A stretch of 64,000 bases of DNA from Urechis unicinctus (Eukaryota; Annelida; Polychaeta; Xenopneusta; Urechidae), in contig CM067356.1 in the NCBI GenBank assembly GCA_034190875.2, positions 53,044,102 through 53,108,101 of the forward strand, written 5' to 3'. The translations under genes and the position numbers were made by a program. Positions 43,280-58,671 of the stretch are shown here, one piece after another. A model generated the notes under the pieces. The model did no database searches. It was not told the DNA's origin and saw only the letters and a program-made list of their open reading frames with translations. Position 1 is the first letter of the stretch. Each line of letters begins with the position of its first letter.

Positions 43280-46260
43280 TAGCGTTGATATTCAATTAAA
43301 TCTTTTCACAGTAATATTAATTGAATAACTTCCTTTCTCAGACGGTGTTTATGAAATTAGATAATACAAAGGCGACCGGAAGGCGACAGGCGATATCACC
43401 ATATTACCATGAATACTTGGTTTCTATTGATGTTAAACTGTTAAATATTAACAAGGAAGCTATATGCCTTTAGGATGGTTGATACAAGTTTCTTCCCAAA
43501 CGGTGCAGTTTCTCACAAGGAAGTCCCGCTCACTGGTATCATGGTTCATAAGCAATATAAGACTGGGAGCTAAATAGAGTGCGAACTCCACCTACCCTTA
43601 TTCTTCCAAGATGCCCAATGGAGTGATAGTATTGTTTGTAGGGCAAGCTAGACCTACTACATGCTATTCAAGCGGGTATTACACTAAAGTAGGCTCTAGT
43701 TGTCTATGACATTTGTATTGTAGGGCATTTAGGTTCGTTGTACCGCTGCACCCCACAAGTAATGTGCATTGATAATCGATCATTAGCATACTTAAAATCA
43801 CATCTGTAACCTACAGTATTATTTTCATTATGATATCATGTTTTTGTAATTTCTTAATGAAACAATGTAGATGAATGAATGCATCATTTGTAGCCGCCAC
43901 AATATTACACCTTACACGCTAGTTGCAGGGTTCGAATATAACGCTTACAGCCATTATTTGCAATGTTTCCGATCACAATACACAAAGGGCCCCAAAATCT
44001 TACGTACCATGCTATCCCATGTCTCATCAATGTACGCGAGAAGGTCAAGTTTGATATGAAACGACAAAAATGGTATAATAGTACTTGTTTGGCACTCTAT
44101 CATTATCAGCATTATTGTGATAATTGACCAAACAGCGCATACCTCAGGGGCAAAGCATCGCCTTTATTGACATAGGCGTTAAGACCAGGGAATACTATGG
44201 TGAATGGTCAGTCTATTCCTTGTAGAAAACAATAAATAATTCCCAGCGGTCAAATACATGGTTGATGCTTGTCCACTTGTAAAATCTAAATCGCTTTTGC
44301 AGTCCGAGCAGTTCGGTTATTCAGGTCACGCTTTATCGAAACGCACCCTTGTATGTTCTAAACGAGTTAATGGTCAATGAAAGAACTGATGAATGTAATT
44401 AAAGTAGTGGCTGATTATCTGCCTTACTCAATGTGTGTGACACAGAGAACGCAAGTACGACAGGAAAACGAAGGCAATATTACCACATTACCATACAAAC
44501 TTGACTTGGGTACTGTATTAATGGTGCTGAATTGATATGATGGTTATTTACTTATAAGACATATGTTTAAATAATTGTAAAAGTTACCTGGTAAATTTAC
44601 AGAAGGTGTCAGTATGTAAACATTTGCTTGCATGCTGTTTGAAAGGAGTATATGATAACAAAGAACTGGCTTTGGTGTAAATAGTTGATAATCCAGGAAT
44701 GTCTTCTGCTTATCACGACTCTCTATGGCAGTATAGGACTTACATACCCAAGGTTTGTCCCCAAAGTACTGTACTGTACATGCAAATCTATCTATAAGCC
44801 AGTCGCTGCAATGAAGGTTTAAATAAGGGAGATATAGTAATGCGATGTTTATCGTTGTAAAATCGTGACAATGTATTATCGGTGACAATTTATGTAACTT
44901 GGATTCCTTGGAAAAGATTAAATGTTCCATTGATAGATAAAAATGCTGTTCAAATCATGGCACTATGCGACTGCCGACGTCGGATGAACTGGCTGCCCTT
45001 ACACGTTACGATTACAACAGTCAGATAAAACTATTTGTCGTGAACACTTGTCTGATACTAAGATCGAAAATAGATACAACAGCTGCGTAAAAGCAACTTC
45101 TAATAAATGTCCATCAAATCATTTACAAAAATGTCTTCTATCTTTGTATCATACCATCAAATGCCGAGCGACAGTAGACAGGAAACGTTCTGAACGGATC
45201 AGACATACCGTTGCGATCTTCATCATGCATGTCTGCATCGTATATTTGCTTCAGTGTTGCTTGTCAGGACCCAAGTATATTCTCCACGTGTGTGAAGGGC
45301 TGTACTGTACACTACTATTCATCTAAGAACAGCCGCTGTAATGAAAGGTTAGGGGGAGACAGATGTATTGAAGCGATGTTTATCATTGTGTAATCATGGC
45401 AATGTATTATTTTTTATCCACGTTAATGTCGATGAACACTTGTCGAGAAAAAGCTCGGTCCATTTTCTCATATCCCCGGCCAGCCGAGCGACAACTGAAA
45501 CCATGACTCAATATCACCCAGCTTCCTTGTCGATTGGAGAAGGTCTCTCGCCGACGCGATAAGTATGTTATCGCATTGTCACGCAGATGATATGGGCTCG
45601 CTGACGGATCATATTTTTGAATCTTTCACATGACCATGGGATAACTAACACTTGAAACTATAAGAAATTGCTGTATCAAAGCTACTATTGAAAAATGTCC
45701 AAGGAGTCAGCTAAAAAAATATCTTAATATGGATTTTATCTATGTATCATATTTTCAACCGTCGAGGAAATGCCTCATACCAGATCAGATATAGCGGCTT
45801 GCGAGTTTTATCATGCATGTTTGCATTTTGAATAGGTGTTGCGTGTCGTTGATGTAACGTAAACTCCTTGGCATATCGGTTTCGGGTCTGAAGTTTAGGA
45901 CATCCGCTCATATCGACAGGGATATATAATAAGAGGTTAATGGCGACAAGCAAAAGTTCTAATAGATAACTATATGCAATAGAATTTGGTAGTCATTAAT
46001 GCTGGTTATAAATCAAACATTATAGCTTCTTTATTCTGCAGTAGTCCAATTGCACTATGGTTCTTGATAAAAAGAACAGGATGCAGTTATAAATATCATC
46101 CAATCTGATTTGATGAAATTGCAATAAAAACGTTGTTTGTCTAAGCTATATCACACTTGTAAAGTATGGTAATTGAGACTATAAGTCAACATATTCTTCT
46201 TTGATTGTCCTGCAATCAGCATATTCATATAACCTGCCTCGCTTTGCGGTCACTGTGGTT
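43280..46260. other. AT-rich intergenic DNA, no gene seen
   Basis: Short frames only. I looked for tRNA-like T-loops and transposon ends and found nothing convincing. Confidence 0.5.
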
Positions 46261-46262
46261 GC

Positions 46263-47370
<1,108 letters not shown>

Positions 47371-47689
47371 AATTCGCGGTCATTATAATATTATTATAAT
47401 CATCATAATGGAGACTTCTATGACGATCGTGATACTCGAACTCGAGTATTTTCTTTTTAAATTTTGACCTTTAGAATTTGATCGTTACCATTTGAAATAA
47501 CGTCCGCTAATATTTTAAGGGCTCTTGTACAGCTGGTTTTTACACCGCTAATTCCATTTGATGAAGAGGCAGCGGGGTCGCCGTTAGGAAGCGGCGACCT
47601 CCAATACATCCCTAAACACTCAAACACCTACCATTCGTTTTGGAAGCATATTAGGTCGTGCATTGATGTGTACTATACATATCATCAGC

Positions 47690-49720
47690 ACATTTGGTAA
47701 TTAGTGTTACCAAGTGCATATGTGCAATAGATTATGTCAATTATGTGTTTCAATTTTCAGTCTTGGTTTTTAAAGGGTACATTAGCCTAAAAGAGCCCAG
47801 TATACGCAAGAAAATACGGAATGAGGAAAAAAGATGATTTTATCTAAGTTATGCTCATATGCAGTTATACGTCTTAAGCGTGCTGATGTTTCTGCCTCAT
47901 TCGCTCGAATTATTACCCAGTGTGCCGCACAAACAGCTCCTGTGCTGAATAAACCCATTTCTGTGTGATTGCATTCCCAGCACTTTCGCGATACACCCTA
48001 TGTAATTATATGTCACTTTTGTGAGTGAAATCGAGCATTATTACTATGTAATGTTTGTGTACGTCATTTCATGATTGCATTTGCTTCTAGTCAGATATCT
48101 GAGAGCGGCAGTGATCTAAATTATATTATTTCCATATACCAAAGTGGCAACGGCCATCGATGGGAGAACAGTAGGTTCGACGTGGCCTGCAGTCCATAGC
48201 TGGCTAAGATTGGAAGACAAACGTAGATTTAATATTGTATTGGCGACCATGCATGCCATATAGACTACTTTTAGTGGCTCGAATATTCATGACCAGGGAT
48301 CGAATGGCAACAAATGCGCGGAACTATTTCATAGCAAATGCATTTCCTAGACATTGCTACGAATCGTTTGAGATAAAAGACTTTGCTCGTTGAACTAATT
48401 AATTGATTCTAATTCTCTAGTTTAAAATACTAGAAGTTGTATTGGATAATTTATCATTTGACTGCAATTATGGACTATCCTGGTTTATGTACTTTGACTG
48501 AATTATGACTAGAAGTTGCTATTGCATAATCATCAGCACATTTATTAATTAGTGTTCTCCAAGTGCAAATTTTGCAATAGATTTATGTCATCGCCAATTA
48601 TGCAATTTTCAGTTGCATTATGCAACATTTCTAAAGGCAAACATAGTTGATGAAAAGATGTTGACAGTATACCAGTGATAATACGGAATAGAAAAGATTT
48701 ATTACTTTCAAAACGGTTTGCATTATGATCTCATATCCATTAATATTCTTACAGCGTGCAAAATGTGTTGCCTCATTTAATGATTATTACCCAGTGTGCC
48801 GCACAAAGTGATAACTTTACATTGCTGAATGATAAGCACTAATTATCTCTAATTGCATTCCAGCACTTTGGCGATACACACCCTATGTAATTAATGTATT
48901 TAAGAGTGAAATCATATGGATTATTACTATGTTATAAACATGTGTACGTCATTTCATTCATGATTGCATTTGCAATCAAGTAGATAGTGCATGAGAGCGG
49001 CTTTTGATCTAAACATGATATTATCTACCCATATACCAAAGTGGCAAGTTGGCCATCGAATAATCATTATGAGAAATGCAGGATTCGACGTGGCAATGCT
49101 GGTTTATGTGCTAAATGGCTAAGATTTATGGAAAGCATGCAGCATTGATAATATTAACATGGCATAACTTCGATTGTATGCCATTTAAGATGTATTACTT
49201 TTAGTGGCATCGAATAATTCATGACCAGAGATTGCATGGCAACGGTTGCCTTATGCAACTTATTTCATAGCAACACGCTTTTGCTATTGTTATCTATGGA
49301 TTTGAGTACAGGACTAGAATTCACTGTATAATAATGATTTAGTGGAATATTTTGTTGTTTAAGTATATTTAACAAAAAACATGATAATTTTGATACATTA
49401 AATGACGTGTATTATTTTAAAATACTAGAAGTTATGGGATTTATTTATCATTAATTTTGATTTTACATTTTCTGCTATACTTTAAAATACTAGAAGTTGT
49501 TATTGGAATTATCATTTAATGCAGCATTCTCTCTATCCTGGTTTATGTGAAATCTGACTGAATTATGGACTAGATAGGCATTGTACTTTAACAAGGCTGC
49601 TAGTTATCTTATTTAAGATGTCCAGGTTGCATACCCAACTCATCGCCAAGAGCTTGCATGGGACGGTTGCATTATGCAACATCAGTTAACCAACACGAAC
49701 AACACGCATGCATGCTGCAT
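47690..49720. repeat. Diverged noncoding direct repeats of about 0.8 kb, two to three copies
   Basis: Copy 1 (about 47,690-48,370) and copy 2 (about 48,530-49,330) share, in the same order: ATCATCAGCACATTT, ATTACCCAGTGTGCCGCACA, GTACGTCATTTCAT, ATACCAAAGTGGCAA, ATTCGACGTGGC (TTCGACGTGGCC in copy 1) and AATTCATGACCAG. The segment around 48,420-48,520 (AAAATACTAGAAGTTG, ATCCTGGTTTATGT) recurs at 49,425-49,570, so a third partial unit follows to about 49,720. No open frame is conserved between copies. Copy 2 is longer through many small AT-rich insertions. Confidence 0.85.
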
Positions 49721-49724
49721 AAAC

Positions 49725-52700
49725 AACAACAACATATAATGTGCAGCACTCCATAAATGACGATAACATAACCATGGCTCACTCTTATGGGGTATATTTA
49801 ATACGCACGTCAGGCATTTAATGTGCTTTCATTGCACATTAAAAAAGTAATAATTACTGTGAGCAACTACAAAATACAAGCACATCATGGATTGATCTAT
49901 CGTCGTCTGCAAAAGGTATTGACTAAGATAAGTGTTGATTCATCAGGTGTAAGATAAGACATTTTTCTGTCAATGAGACCGATTAAAAAGCGTATCGCCG
50001 CTACCACGGCTTGGACATCCAATGTGAACAGATCTGCAAATCTATGTTAAGGATTCGCGCTGGTCCAACTTACTGAAGCAGACAAATGCCCATGTTCCTT
50101 ACTGCAAACAATTAAAGACAAATTATAGACTATACCTTCAATGCCTCAAAAATTAATTGACAAAATGTAAACGAAGTCGGGCTGGCTTGCTGCACAATTG
50201 CTCAGCTGAAATAGATCGGTGCTGTTCCCCTTGCGTATGTAAGTGTGCCGGATCAAAGGATCTTCTCTGGGCATTTTAGAACGGCTGCTCACCCTTTACA
50301 CCTGAGTAACCACTCCATCTAATAATCCCCGAATTTTGACAACACAGTCAGTGATCACATCAAATACCCATAGCTCATAAGCTTTGTCGATGTGCAAGAC
50401 CAACAATATTAAGGATTGATTGATTCAACTGAATGAGTAAATAATCTTTCCTGTTATATAATCAATTGGGAAAATAAAAAAGAATAAATCGGGACCCTTC
50501 GGCCTTGGGCGCTTTAAAGTAATTGAAATCGCTGTATATCCCAACCGACTGAATATACAGCCTCTCCCATACCTTTGCCTACGCCCCCTCACGCCAACTA
50601 CTGTCTGATTCTGATGTCTATTATGATGCATACTATGGATGGATGTGTTGGATAGAGAAGCTTTGGGATAGTCGATTATTCCTTTCCTTATATGGAGGCG
50701 GTAAAGCCAATTCTTAGGTATATAAGATCCACGAAACACGCTCCCATACAAGCAGACAGACTCCAAAAGAGACTGACTCACGTCGACTCAAAGAGAGACA
50801 CCATAAAAGACTCACTCACTTCGACCTTGTTTTCTGTTTGTTTCCGGATTGTACTAGAAATAAACCAACCTTGGTTCAAGACGGATCCCTTCGTTTACCT
50901 GTGCACTTATAAACCGCATTGGTAATCAGAAGTAAAAAAGAAACGCGCAAGATAATATCTACACCTTACCCCAAGACCTGATAACGCCTCCAGTTAAGAC
51001 AAACGAGAAGAAGTAAGCTAGCGAATACAGCTTTTTGACTCGATAATTATATCTCAGTATTTCCCAAATGAGCATGCAATCTACATAGATACTCTTTCTT
51101 TATTCAGAGCACGCCGTCATTAAGTAGTGTCTCGTTGAGGCTATTCTTATGATATATTTACGAGAACAAAACAGTCGCTGGAATGTTGCCTTTTTCTAAC
51201 ATTTACAGTCATAATGAACTATATTTGCCATGTTTTTGTACTCATTGTGTGAACTGTTTCGCTTATATAAGTTACTACAAGCAATGTAGAATTATATGTG
51301 AATATATGATTATGCGGGTAATTTAAGTTTATATTTGAGATATATGAAATTCGGAATGGAATACATAGTAGCAGGTCGCCAGCTCATTTTATTATTCTCA
51401 GTTTGTTTAGAAAGTCTATTGTTTTGCTGCGTGACAACATACACAGTAAACCATGTTTTGTTTCTATAACACAGTGAAATCTGGCTTATGACGAATGAAT
51501 GACGAGAGACACTAGTCCTTGCTGGGATTTGACTGTGACTGCGAGTTTATTTTTCGTTCAGGTAAGATTAGAGATTACATATTCCTCGAGTACAAAAGTA
51601 AAAATACTGCTATGACGGACTTCCACCAATCTCTTCTTTGTCGTACGGAGTTGGTCTTCCGACTTGGTTCATACGACAATGATTATGGAGCTGCCCCGAA
51701 TACTGATTGTCTTCAACCTCTGGGCATGGAGGTATTCATACAAGTGTAGCGTCGTCAGCAAGCATGGGGTTTCTAATTAGGCGTCAGCTATTGCAAATGG
51801 GCTTGACTACAGGTTTGGACAGATATTTGACTTCGATCTGGGGAATTGTATTTTATTGGCGACATATGGCCAGGGAACTAATTTGGAGCATATAAGTTGA
51901 TAATAAAATTGTCAGCACGAATGAAGGAACCTCATATACCAAGGTTTGGTAGTTGAAGGGCAGAGGAATATCACTCCACACTGGTTGACAACACTTACTA
52001 AGGTTTAGAATTCGCAATACATAAAATATAATTGATAAGGACGGTCACAGATCGTGAAATTTCCATATTACGTTCAATAATGTATAAATACCAGTGTCTT
52101 TGGCTCTTCAGTCAAAACACCAGTAAATATATCAATGATATGCTCATAAGAATGTCTTGGCTAGATATGACTTGCTGTCACCTCAATGTCGATTCTTCGT
52201 GCATTCCTAACCTTTTACAGTATTGATACAGTTAGTAGCATTAACCGTATTTACTGATGCCATTCAACAGACATAAACCACTTAAACTGTCTGTTAGGAG
52301 TAACAGAGAATCATACGTGGGGGTAACGAAGCGAAGAGTCTATAGATAAATCTGCATAACAGAGCGGATAAACTGTTAATAAATCAACCAGTGCTTCCGC
52401 TGTTGCATAACAACGGCCAAAAAATAACCCCTAATGTTTGTCAGCACATTTACAACGATATAACGCCACTAGCGTTACTACCTAGTGCCTGAATGATAAA
52501 ATCATCGAACTAATATCGCTGTTTTTCGGGTAATCAGCGTTAAGCTAGAGAAAAATTTCCACCGGGCTTTTGTTGCATTCTTCTATTCGTATCGCTCCGA
52601 TTATTGTCAGGGGTTGGTTTTCCCTACTTTGTGATTTATTTATGAAGCAACACATGACCTAATGGAAGGTAAGTATCACTCCTAGATTCAGCATTTTGTT

Positions 52701-53415
52701 TTTGTTTAGTGTGTATTGATATTAGTTTGCCCTCAGATATTATCGCTGGCTAATGATAAATCCAATAATCTACATCGTAAATATATCTCGTTTTTGCAGC
52801 ATCAAAGACACTGTTTAGCTGGCTCGACTTGAGAAGACACATCATATCGCTATATTGTTTAAGCCCTGCTCAATACTGTTAAAGTATTACAGCATTGTAA
52901 AGTACGTTTGTGTCCCAATAGCGCTATACCTGAAGCATCAAGTAGAAAGATGACTATAAGGTTGAATACGGACCCGCAAAATAGCTTTGTGATTGTAATA
53001 TAGCGGAGGTGCGGTTTATGTGTCCTTTAGGTCGGTGTACCGTGGATTATAAACTAAGCCTTTCCTATCATGGCATTGTGACATATTTAGAACAGTACCT
53101 TATGTTACGTCACAGTGGGAAACTGAAATATCCCGTCACTGTGGCTCATAGACACCACTACTCATATCGTAATGACCCATTCGCTCTTTTTCATTATGTA
53201 TATCACTCACGCGCTACGACCGAACACACCCGTGGTGCGAATTATTTGTCAACCGCATAAGGCATTTTTATGACACGCAATTGTTCCTCCGCGAAATTTG
53301 CCATTGTTCCGCTTTCTGGTGAAATCTCGCTGTAAATTGTAAATTGTTTTTTAGAGCAAAATAATAGCGATTTTCAGGCTCTACACTTTATTGTGCTGTG
53401 TGAGACAAGCAAATA
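49725..53415. other. Intergenic DNA, no gene recognised
   Basis: Apart from the LTR-like segment near 50.4-50.9 kb nothing is recognisable. Frames at 50,425-50,925, 51,519-51,749 and 53,009-53,260 are short and match no family. Confidence 0.45.
50425..50935 (+). promoter_or_regulatory. Possible LTR or promoter-like segment
   Basis: Less AT-rich than its flanks. It has a TATATAAGA box at about 50,718, followed by a C/A-rich leader of short GACTCA-type repeats and an AATAAAC signal at about 50,860, then ...CGCATTGGTAATCAGAAG. This is the usual order of U3, R and U5 in an LTR, and the TTGGTAATCAGAAG could be a primer-binding-like start. No partner LTR or coding region was found beside it. Confidence 0.25.
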
Positions 53416-53419
53416 CTAA

Positions 53420-54523
53420 AGGGGTCGTCACACCATGACGTTCTGGTCAGCGTTCTATGACGTTTGAGGAAACGTTGGTAGTCGCCCATGGTCGCTGGGA
53501 TAGCGCTAGCAGAGCGTTGTGTGAACGCTAATGAACGTCGGTGATCGCCGGGAATCGGCGGAGAACGCTGGCCCGGAAAAAAAGTTTTGAACATGCACAA
53601 AAGTTCTCACTGAGACCAGCGTTCTTCAACGTTTAATTTTAAGCGCTGAAGAACGTTTAAGAACGTTCGTGGAACGTTTTACTAACGTTTGCCGAGCGTT
53701 GTACGCGTTCGGCTATCGTTAGTCAGTCGTTACTCTAGCGTTACTTGGTTGTTACTAATCGTTTGCTTTGCAGTGAACGACTCACTGGCGACCTGTGAAC
53801 GACCGCTGAACGGTCCCCTAGCGCACGCAGCGTGTGACTAAAGTCAAACGAACGTCTTTTTTGGCGTCCATTGAGCGTCATTCGAGCGTTTCCCGAACGT
53901 CCATGCATATGGGTATATAAACTGATGTAAGCAAGGTTCATTTGATTTTGGGCTACCGTAGCGAGCACCTACTATGGAAGATCCAGAAAGACTAAGGAGG
54001 CTATATATGCTTGCTATAGCCAGCATGAAGTAGATGTTCTGAACTTGAACATAGCTGAACGCATCGAGGGACCTCGCCCGCAGAGAAGAAGACCCTGACG
54101 AAGACGACAGTGCTGGACTAAATCATGGATATTAAGGCGTCAAGAGTTTGGTCTGTACGACCAACTCATGGTTGAGCTTCACAAGAACAACTGAATACAC
54201 TATGAAATTTCCAGCGTTTTGTACCCGTTCGACCGTAAAAATAACACGCCAGCAAGACGCTATTCTGTCGTTATTCACACGTTAGTCACACGCTCAACAC
54301 GCTCGTCTAACGTTGACAAATCGTTCGTCGCGCGCCAGTGGCACGTTAGCACACGCTAATGGTTTTCATGGGTATCTTACTTGGTCGCTGTTACGCGCTT
54401 CTCGTGCGTTAGACAATTGTTAATCACACGCCAGATGTGTCATCCTCATTCTAGAACGCTCAAACATTGAACGATTGAAATGTTCTGAGAATTGACCAGA
54501 ACGTCATGGTGTGACGGCCCCCA
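53420..54523 (+). mobile_element. Non-autonomous PIF/Harbinger element
   Basis: Terminal inverted repeats of about 30 bp share GTCACACCATGACGTTCTGG on the left and its complement on the right, flanked by TAA at 53,417-53,419 and 54,524-54,526, the 3-bp duplication typical of this superfamily. Both arms are dense in AACGTT, GAACG and CGTT words. A 27-codon piece of the Harbinger transposase N-terminal region lies at 54,111-54,191. No catalytic domain is present, so it depends on a transposase in trans. Confidence 0.88.
54111..54191 (+). pseudogene. HARBI1-like: Remnant of a Harbinger-type transposase
   Basis: The frame reads CWTKSWILRRQEFGLYDQLM then VELHKNN. This matches the W-x-K/R-P/S-W-L-x-R-R-x-x-x-G-x-Y segment near the N-terminus of HARBI1-like transposases, known from family knowledge. 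Upstream MEDPERLRRLYMLAIASMK may be the original N-terminus. The rest, including the DDE domain, is deleted. Confidence 0.6.
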
Positions 54524-54526
54524 TAA

Positions 54527-57500
54527 GATTTGTCCCAAAGCTGGCTATGTCTTTGAGTGAAGAAAGTTTTACACAGTAACATATATTCGGGAACACGTTT
54601 GCCGATACAAGGCACCTACTTGTCAATATGAAGTTGTTTGCTGTATTTGTAGATGCAATTTGATTTTGCAACCAACACTTTGTTGCAGATTCCACATCAA
54701 TTTGTAATATCGCAAATCAATGAACGAGGCACGTTACTTCTTTTTTTTTCTAAGTGTACATCCACTGTTATGTGGAGGTTTTCGTGTTTAAATCAGCCTT
54801 TATTATTTTATTCATACATATAAACCGGCTGCTATATGAAAATGTTGAAAAAAAATTGCGTTTGATGATCAAATCATTACCTTTGGCATAACCGCGGATG
54901 TATTTAAAAAATTTCTACACTTCCAAGGATATTGTTTCAGATGGTTAACCCTGCATTGCGTAGAACGAGGGTTGTAATTGTACTATTATCAAATACGCCA
55001 ACAACTACCTTACCAATTGTATCAGGTATTCAGAAAACTAACACGTAGTAAATCATCAACAACATATCAGCGTAGGTAACCACAGTTTTCCTAATTAAGG
55101 AATAAGCCAATGAGTTATGTTCATACATTAACACCAATGAGTTGTGTTCATGCATTACGTCACCCAATATGACGGTCACATAAGATGAACTATTGATGGG
55201 TGCACAAAACTACATTTATGAATTTCTCTGCGATTGCAGCTATCAGTTATCGCGTTGATGATATTGTACAACACAGCAATTAGATTTAGATGTCTAGGTG
55301 ATAACTTGCTTTATTGTTCTTTTTGTCTTTACATGATCCATAGCAGGAGATATACAGCGTCTGAACCACTTTCTCGTGTTCATGAGACACGCAACACTTG
55401 AGGAAAAACAATATATATATTCATCAATGTCCACGCCTTTTGGTTTTCAATTGATGGCATGACAGCACAGAACTCAGATTTGTTAATATCACATATTCGC
55501 ACGAAATCGTCAAATGTGATCTATTGCTATTCAACATAACAAATGAATGATCCTTTAGTGTCGCCTAGTTTGTAACTTGTGGCTGGCACACTGCAAAATG
55601 TGAAACAAATTTAATTGTAGTTACTTAACAAGGACGGTGACTTTACCGATTTTCCGCTGTGATAGTGCTTTCTTTTTCGCCTTACGTTGTAATTATTTTT
55701 TGTTACACTGACGCAATTGCTATGGCAAGAGTAACCAATTGAGGGCGTAGACAGAAATTGCTTTGCTTGTAGTAAATATACACGTATACGTTGTCTTTGG
55801 GTGTAAGCTAATTTGTGGGACGTATTATAATCTGAACGCCAAATATTCAAGTAAAACAATCTTCTCAGCTAGAATCTAGTGTGTCTGATGATTACATCAC
55901 TGGAACTTTTATTACGAATCTACGCATCATCAACACTGAATTGCATTTGATGTTTCCAAAAAACCGGCAGTTGGGGAACTTGGGTTCACCAAAGACATGA
56001 AAAGATTATCCAATAGAAAATGAATATTTCCGGTCTGGCATTTCAAAAGATGATAAAATCATGCAAATATGTTATGTTTAGCTGTAAATGCTAGAGCAAT
56101 TTTTTTTCCACCTAATTCAAGTGTTTTATTGGCCTTGTGGCAGTAAGTTCTTTATGTAGATATAAGATGAGCACATGAATAGATTCGCCCTAACATTAGG
56201 TAAATGTAAATTAGTTTAAGATAATGCAGGCTTATGTCAGAAAATATATTTTGCGGTTTGTAGAGCAGCTTCATAATGGGCTTTTATGTCGCAGTATACT
56301 TGACTATCGACTATTGTCATCAACCAACCAGCAAGTTAAGTTTATTACCCGTCAGTCTTAGTCATAGCCAGCGGGATGTTTTGTGAATGGCAATACTAAA
56401 ACTATCCACGTATATTTTAAAACCCATTTGTCTTGCTCGAAGTGTATGAGTGAAATGACATACTGTATTGAATAGCTTATAAATAACAAATGCCCCTAAT
56501 AACGTATCTGGTAACTAAAGGCTGTTTCTTTACGGAGCAGACTAGTATAAATATTCATTCCGTCAGATGTAACATTAAGACGCCTGTCACAAAAGTCCCT
56601 TTAATTCAGGTGTAGATTTTATATAGGCATATTCATACATATTTTGTCAGCGGTAGTCAAGATCAAGCGCTTTTACCTCGATAGAGCCGTCGTCAATGCG
56701 CGTTGCCATCAGACCGAAATTAAAGAATTTATTTAGAATCCCTTCTTGTAGTTTTTCATGCACAAGATTGCATATTAAGGTAAGGGATTACTAACGAAGC
56801 GATTGTTTAAGTTTCTATCGAACCCTGTTTGACGATTTTTGAGAAGCGCCGCTACAGGCAATCATACGTACGTGGGAGGCTGGTGATGGGGTTGGGGGGA
56901 GTAAATTAAGGTTAAAGCTGTCTTATACTTTTTTTGAAAGAGTTTTCTGGTCAATAGGTTGTGATTTGACCGGCCTGAATAGTCTTTTATCGAATACAAA
57001 ATAACAGCAAGTTGGAATTAATAAAGTAAACGTATGGCTGGGTAACATGACATTTTATCCAAACTGAACAGCGACGAGTGGTATATGACCTGACTAGAGA
57101 TAATAAGGTCTGGGTCCCTTTAAAACTACTCAGCTATTCTATTTGAGTACATTAGGCGCTATGATATTGAAACGATACATATTTTTACTATGACTTGTTT
57201 GATATCATGTCGAGAAAAAATGTCGAGGGGCCATGAAATGCGCATTGCTAGCAGCTCGGGTCGAAAAGTTGCCGACAAGGGAGGCGACATATGTAATTTG
57301 CATTGCAGATGACACAATGTAGTAACAATGCAAATACAGAATATAGGGTCTATGTTAGTCCGACCATAACATCCTTTTGTATGTCTGATGGAAATTATGC
57401 GCATTTTGTTCAGGAGTTATATGCAACAATGGAGGGTATACAGCAATCATGTTGAATAGATTACCCACTACACGCATTTAGTGTTGCATTTATAGTATGT

Positions 57501-58108
57501 GACCTGCATAAATTATGTCTTTTGTAAGTTTCGATTTCATAGTTTTGGTGGGACGTGAATATTTATTCATATGTGGCACACGGTAGACGCTACAATACAT
57601 CCGAAGCTGAAAGCGGGCTGAGTTTGAGCGATCATACAAGAAAATGGTAGAGTTGCGCATGCGTTGTTACTGGTCCAGATCGCTATAAATTTGAATATCT
57701 TTGTAAACAAAGTTCGGAGGTTGTTTCAATGCGCCTTTATCGATAAATGGTTTGTTGTTCCCGATAATATTAACAGATTGAAAACAAGTGACTTTATCAT
57801 CCACCCAAAATGGACGCAATATGAAAAAAATCGCAAAATAGCTGCAAAATGTATCTTTAATGTGTGGCTGAAATTCCATTAATGGGGCATGCTCTACACC
57901 GATTGCAGTTAAAACCACAGCCCTAGACGCCAAATTTCAAGTCGACCATTCAATGAAGTTGCAAGGGATTCTGTATAAATGCTACATCCAACTTTATTGA
58001 CTAAAATTAGATGTCCTAGCATGCAATAAATAAGCTCGAAAGATCTGCAACATGATTGATAAATGTCGATGTCCCATTAAACCCCTAGCCATAAAATCAA
58101 GAGACATA
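54527..58108. other. AT-rich intergenic DNA, no gene seen
   Basis: Only short frames; no domains, RNA genes or transposon ends recognised. Confidence 0.5.
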
Positions 58109-58109
58109 T

Positions 58110-58153
<44 letters not shown>

Positions 58154-58265
58154 TATATATAGATATATAGATATATAGATATATATATAGATATATATAT
58201 ATATATTAGATTTATACATTATACACATATAGATATAGATATATACACATATATATATATATATA

Positions 58266-58360
<95 letters not shown>
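58109..58360. repeat. (TA)n microsatellite abutting the 5' LTR
   Basis: TA runs with AGATATA, TTAGATTTATACAT and TCTCTA interruptions, ending a few bases before the left LTR of the retrotransposon. The tract resumes on the other side of the element at 63,476. Confidence 0.95.
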
Positions 58361-58361
<1 letters not shown>

Positions 58362-58367
58362 TAATAA

Positions 58368-58499
58368 TGAATGAACGATCCCCTAGCTCCTATGTCTTAT
58401 ACACATAATTAATGCTCCCTAGCACCGGAAGCAGTTGTTTATCCATCTTGCAATGACCTGTTTGTATGTTGTTTTGTATTAAACAAATGGACTTATCTA
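58368..58499 (+). repeat. 5' LTR (about 132 bp)
   Basis: Begins TGAATGAACGATCCCCTAGC and is repeated at 63,340-63,469. Similarity is near-perfect up to TTTTGTATTAAACA and weaker over the last 18 bases (ATGGACTTATCTA against ACGTTCTTATCTA), so the true end may be the AAACA at about 58,485. Confidence 0.85.
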
Positions 58500-58671
58500 T
58501 ATACAAACACTCCTTTGGCGAAGTTGGAGCTAGCGTGGGGAACTGTGGCACAAGGTATTAAACTTTACAACACATCACACGTGCAGCACGTAAGTAGGCA
58601 TAGCAACACTCCCATGGGATGCTGCTCAGAGCCTAAGTTGATATAGTTATTGAAAGTTATTGAGATACACC

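Noticed and set aside
43900-43960. GGTTCGAATAT as a tRNA T-loop
   Set aside because: No acceptor stem, D-arm or anticodon arm could be built around it.
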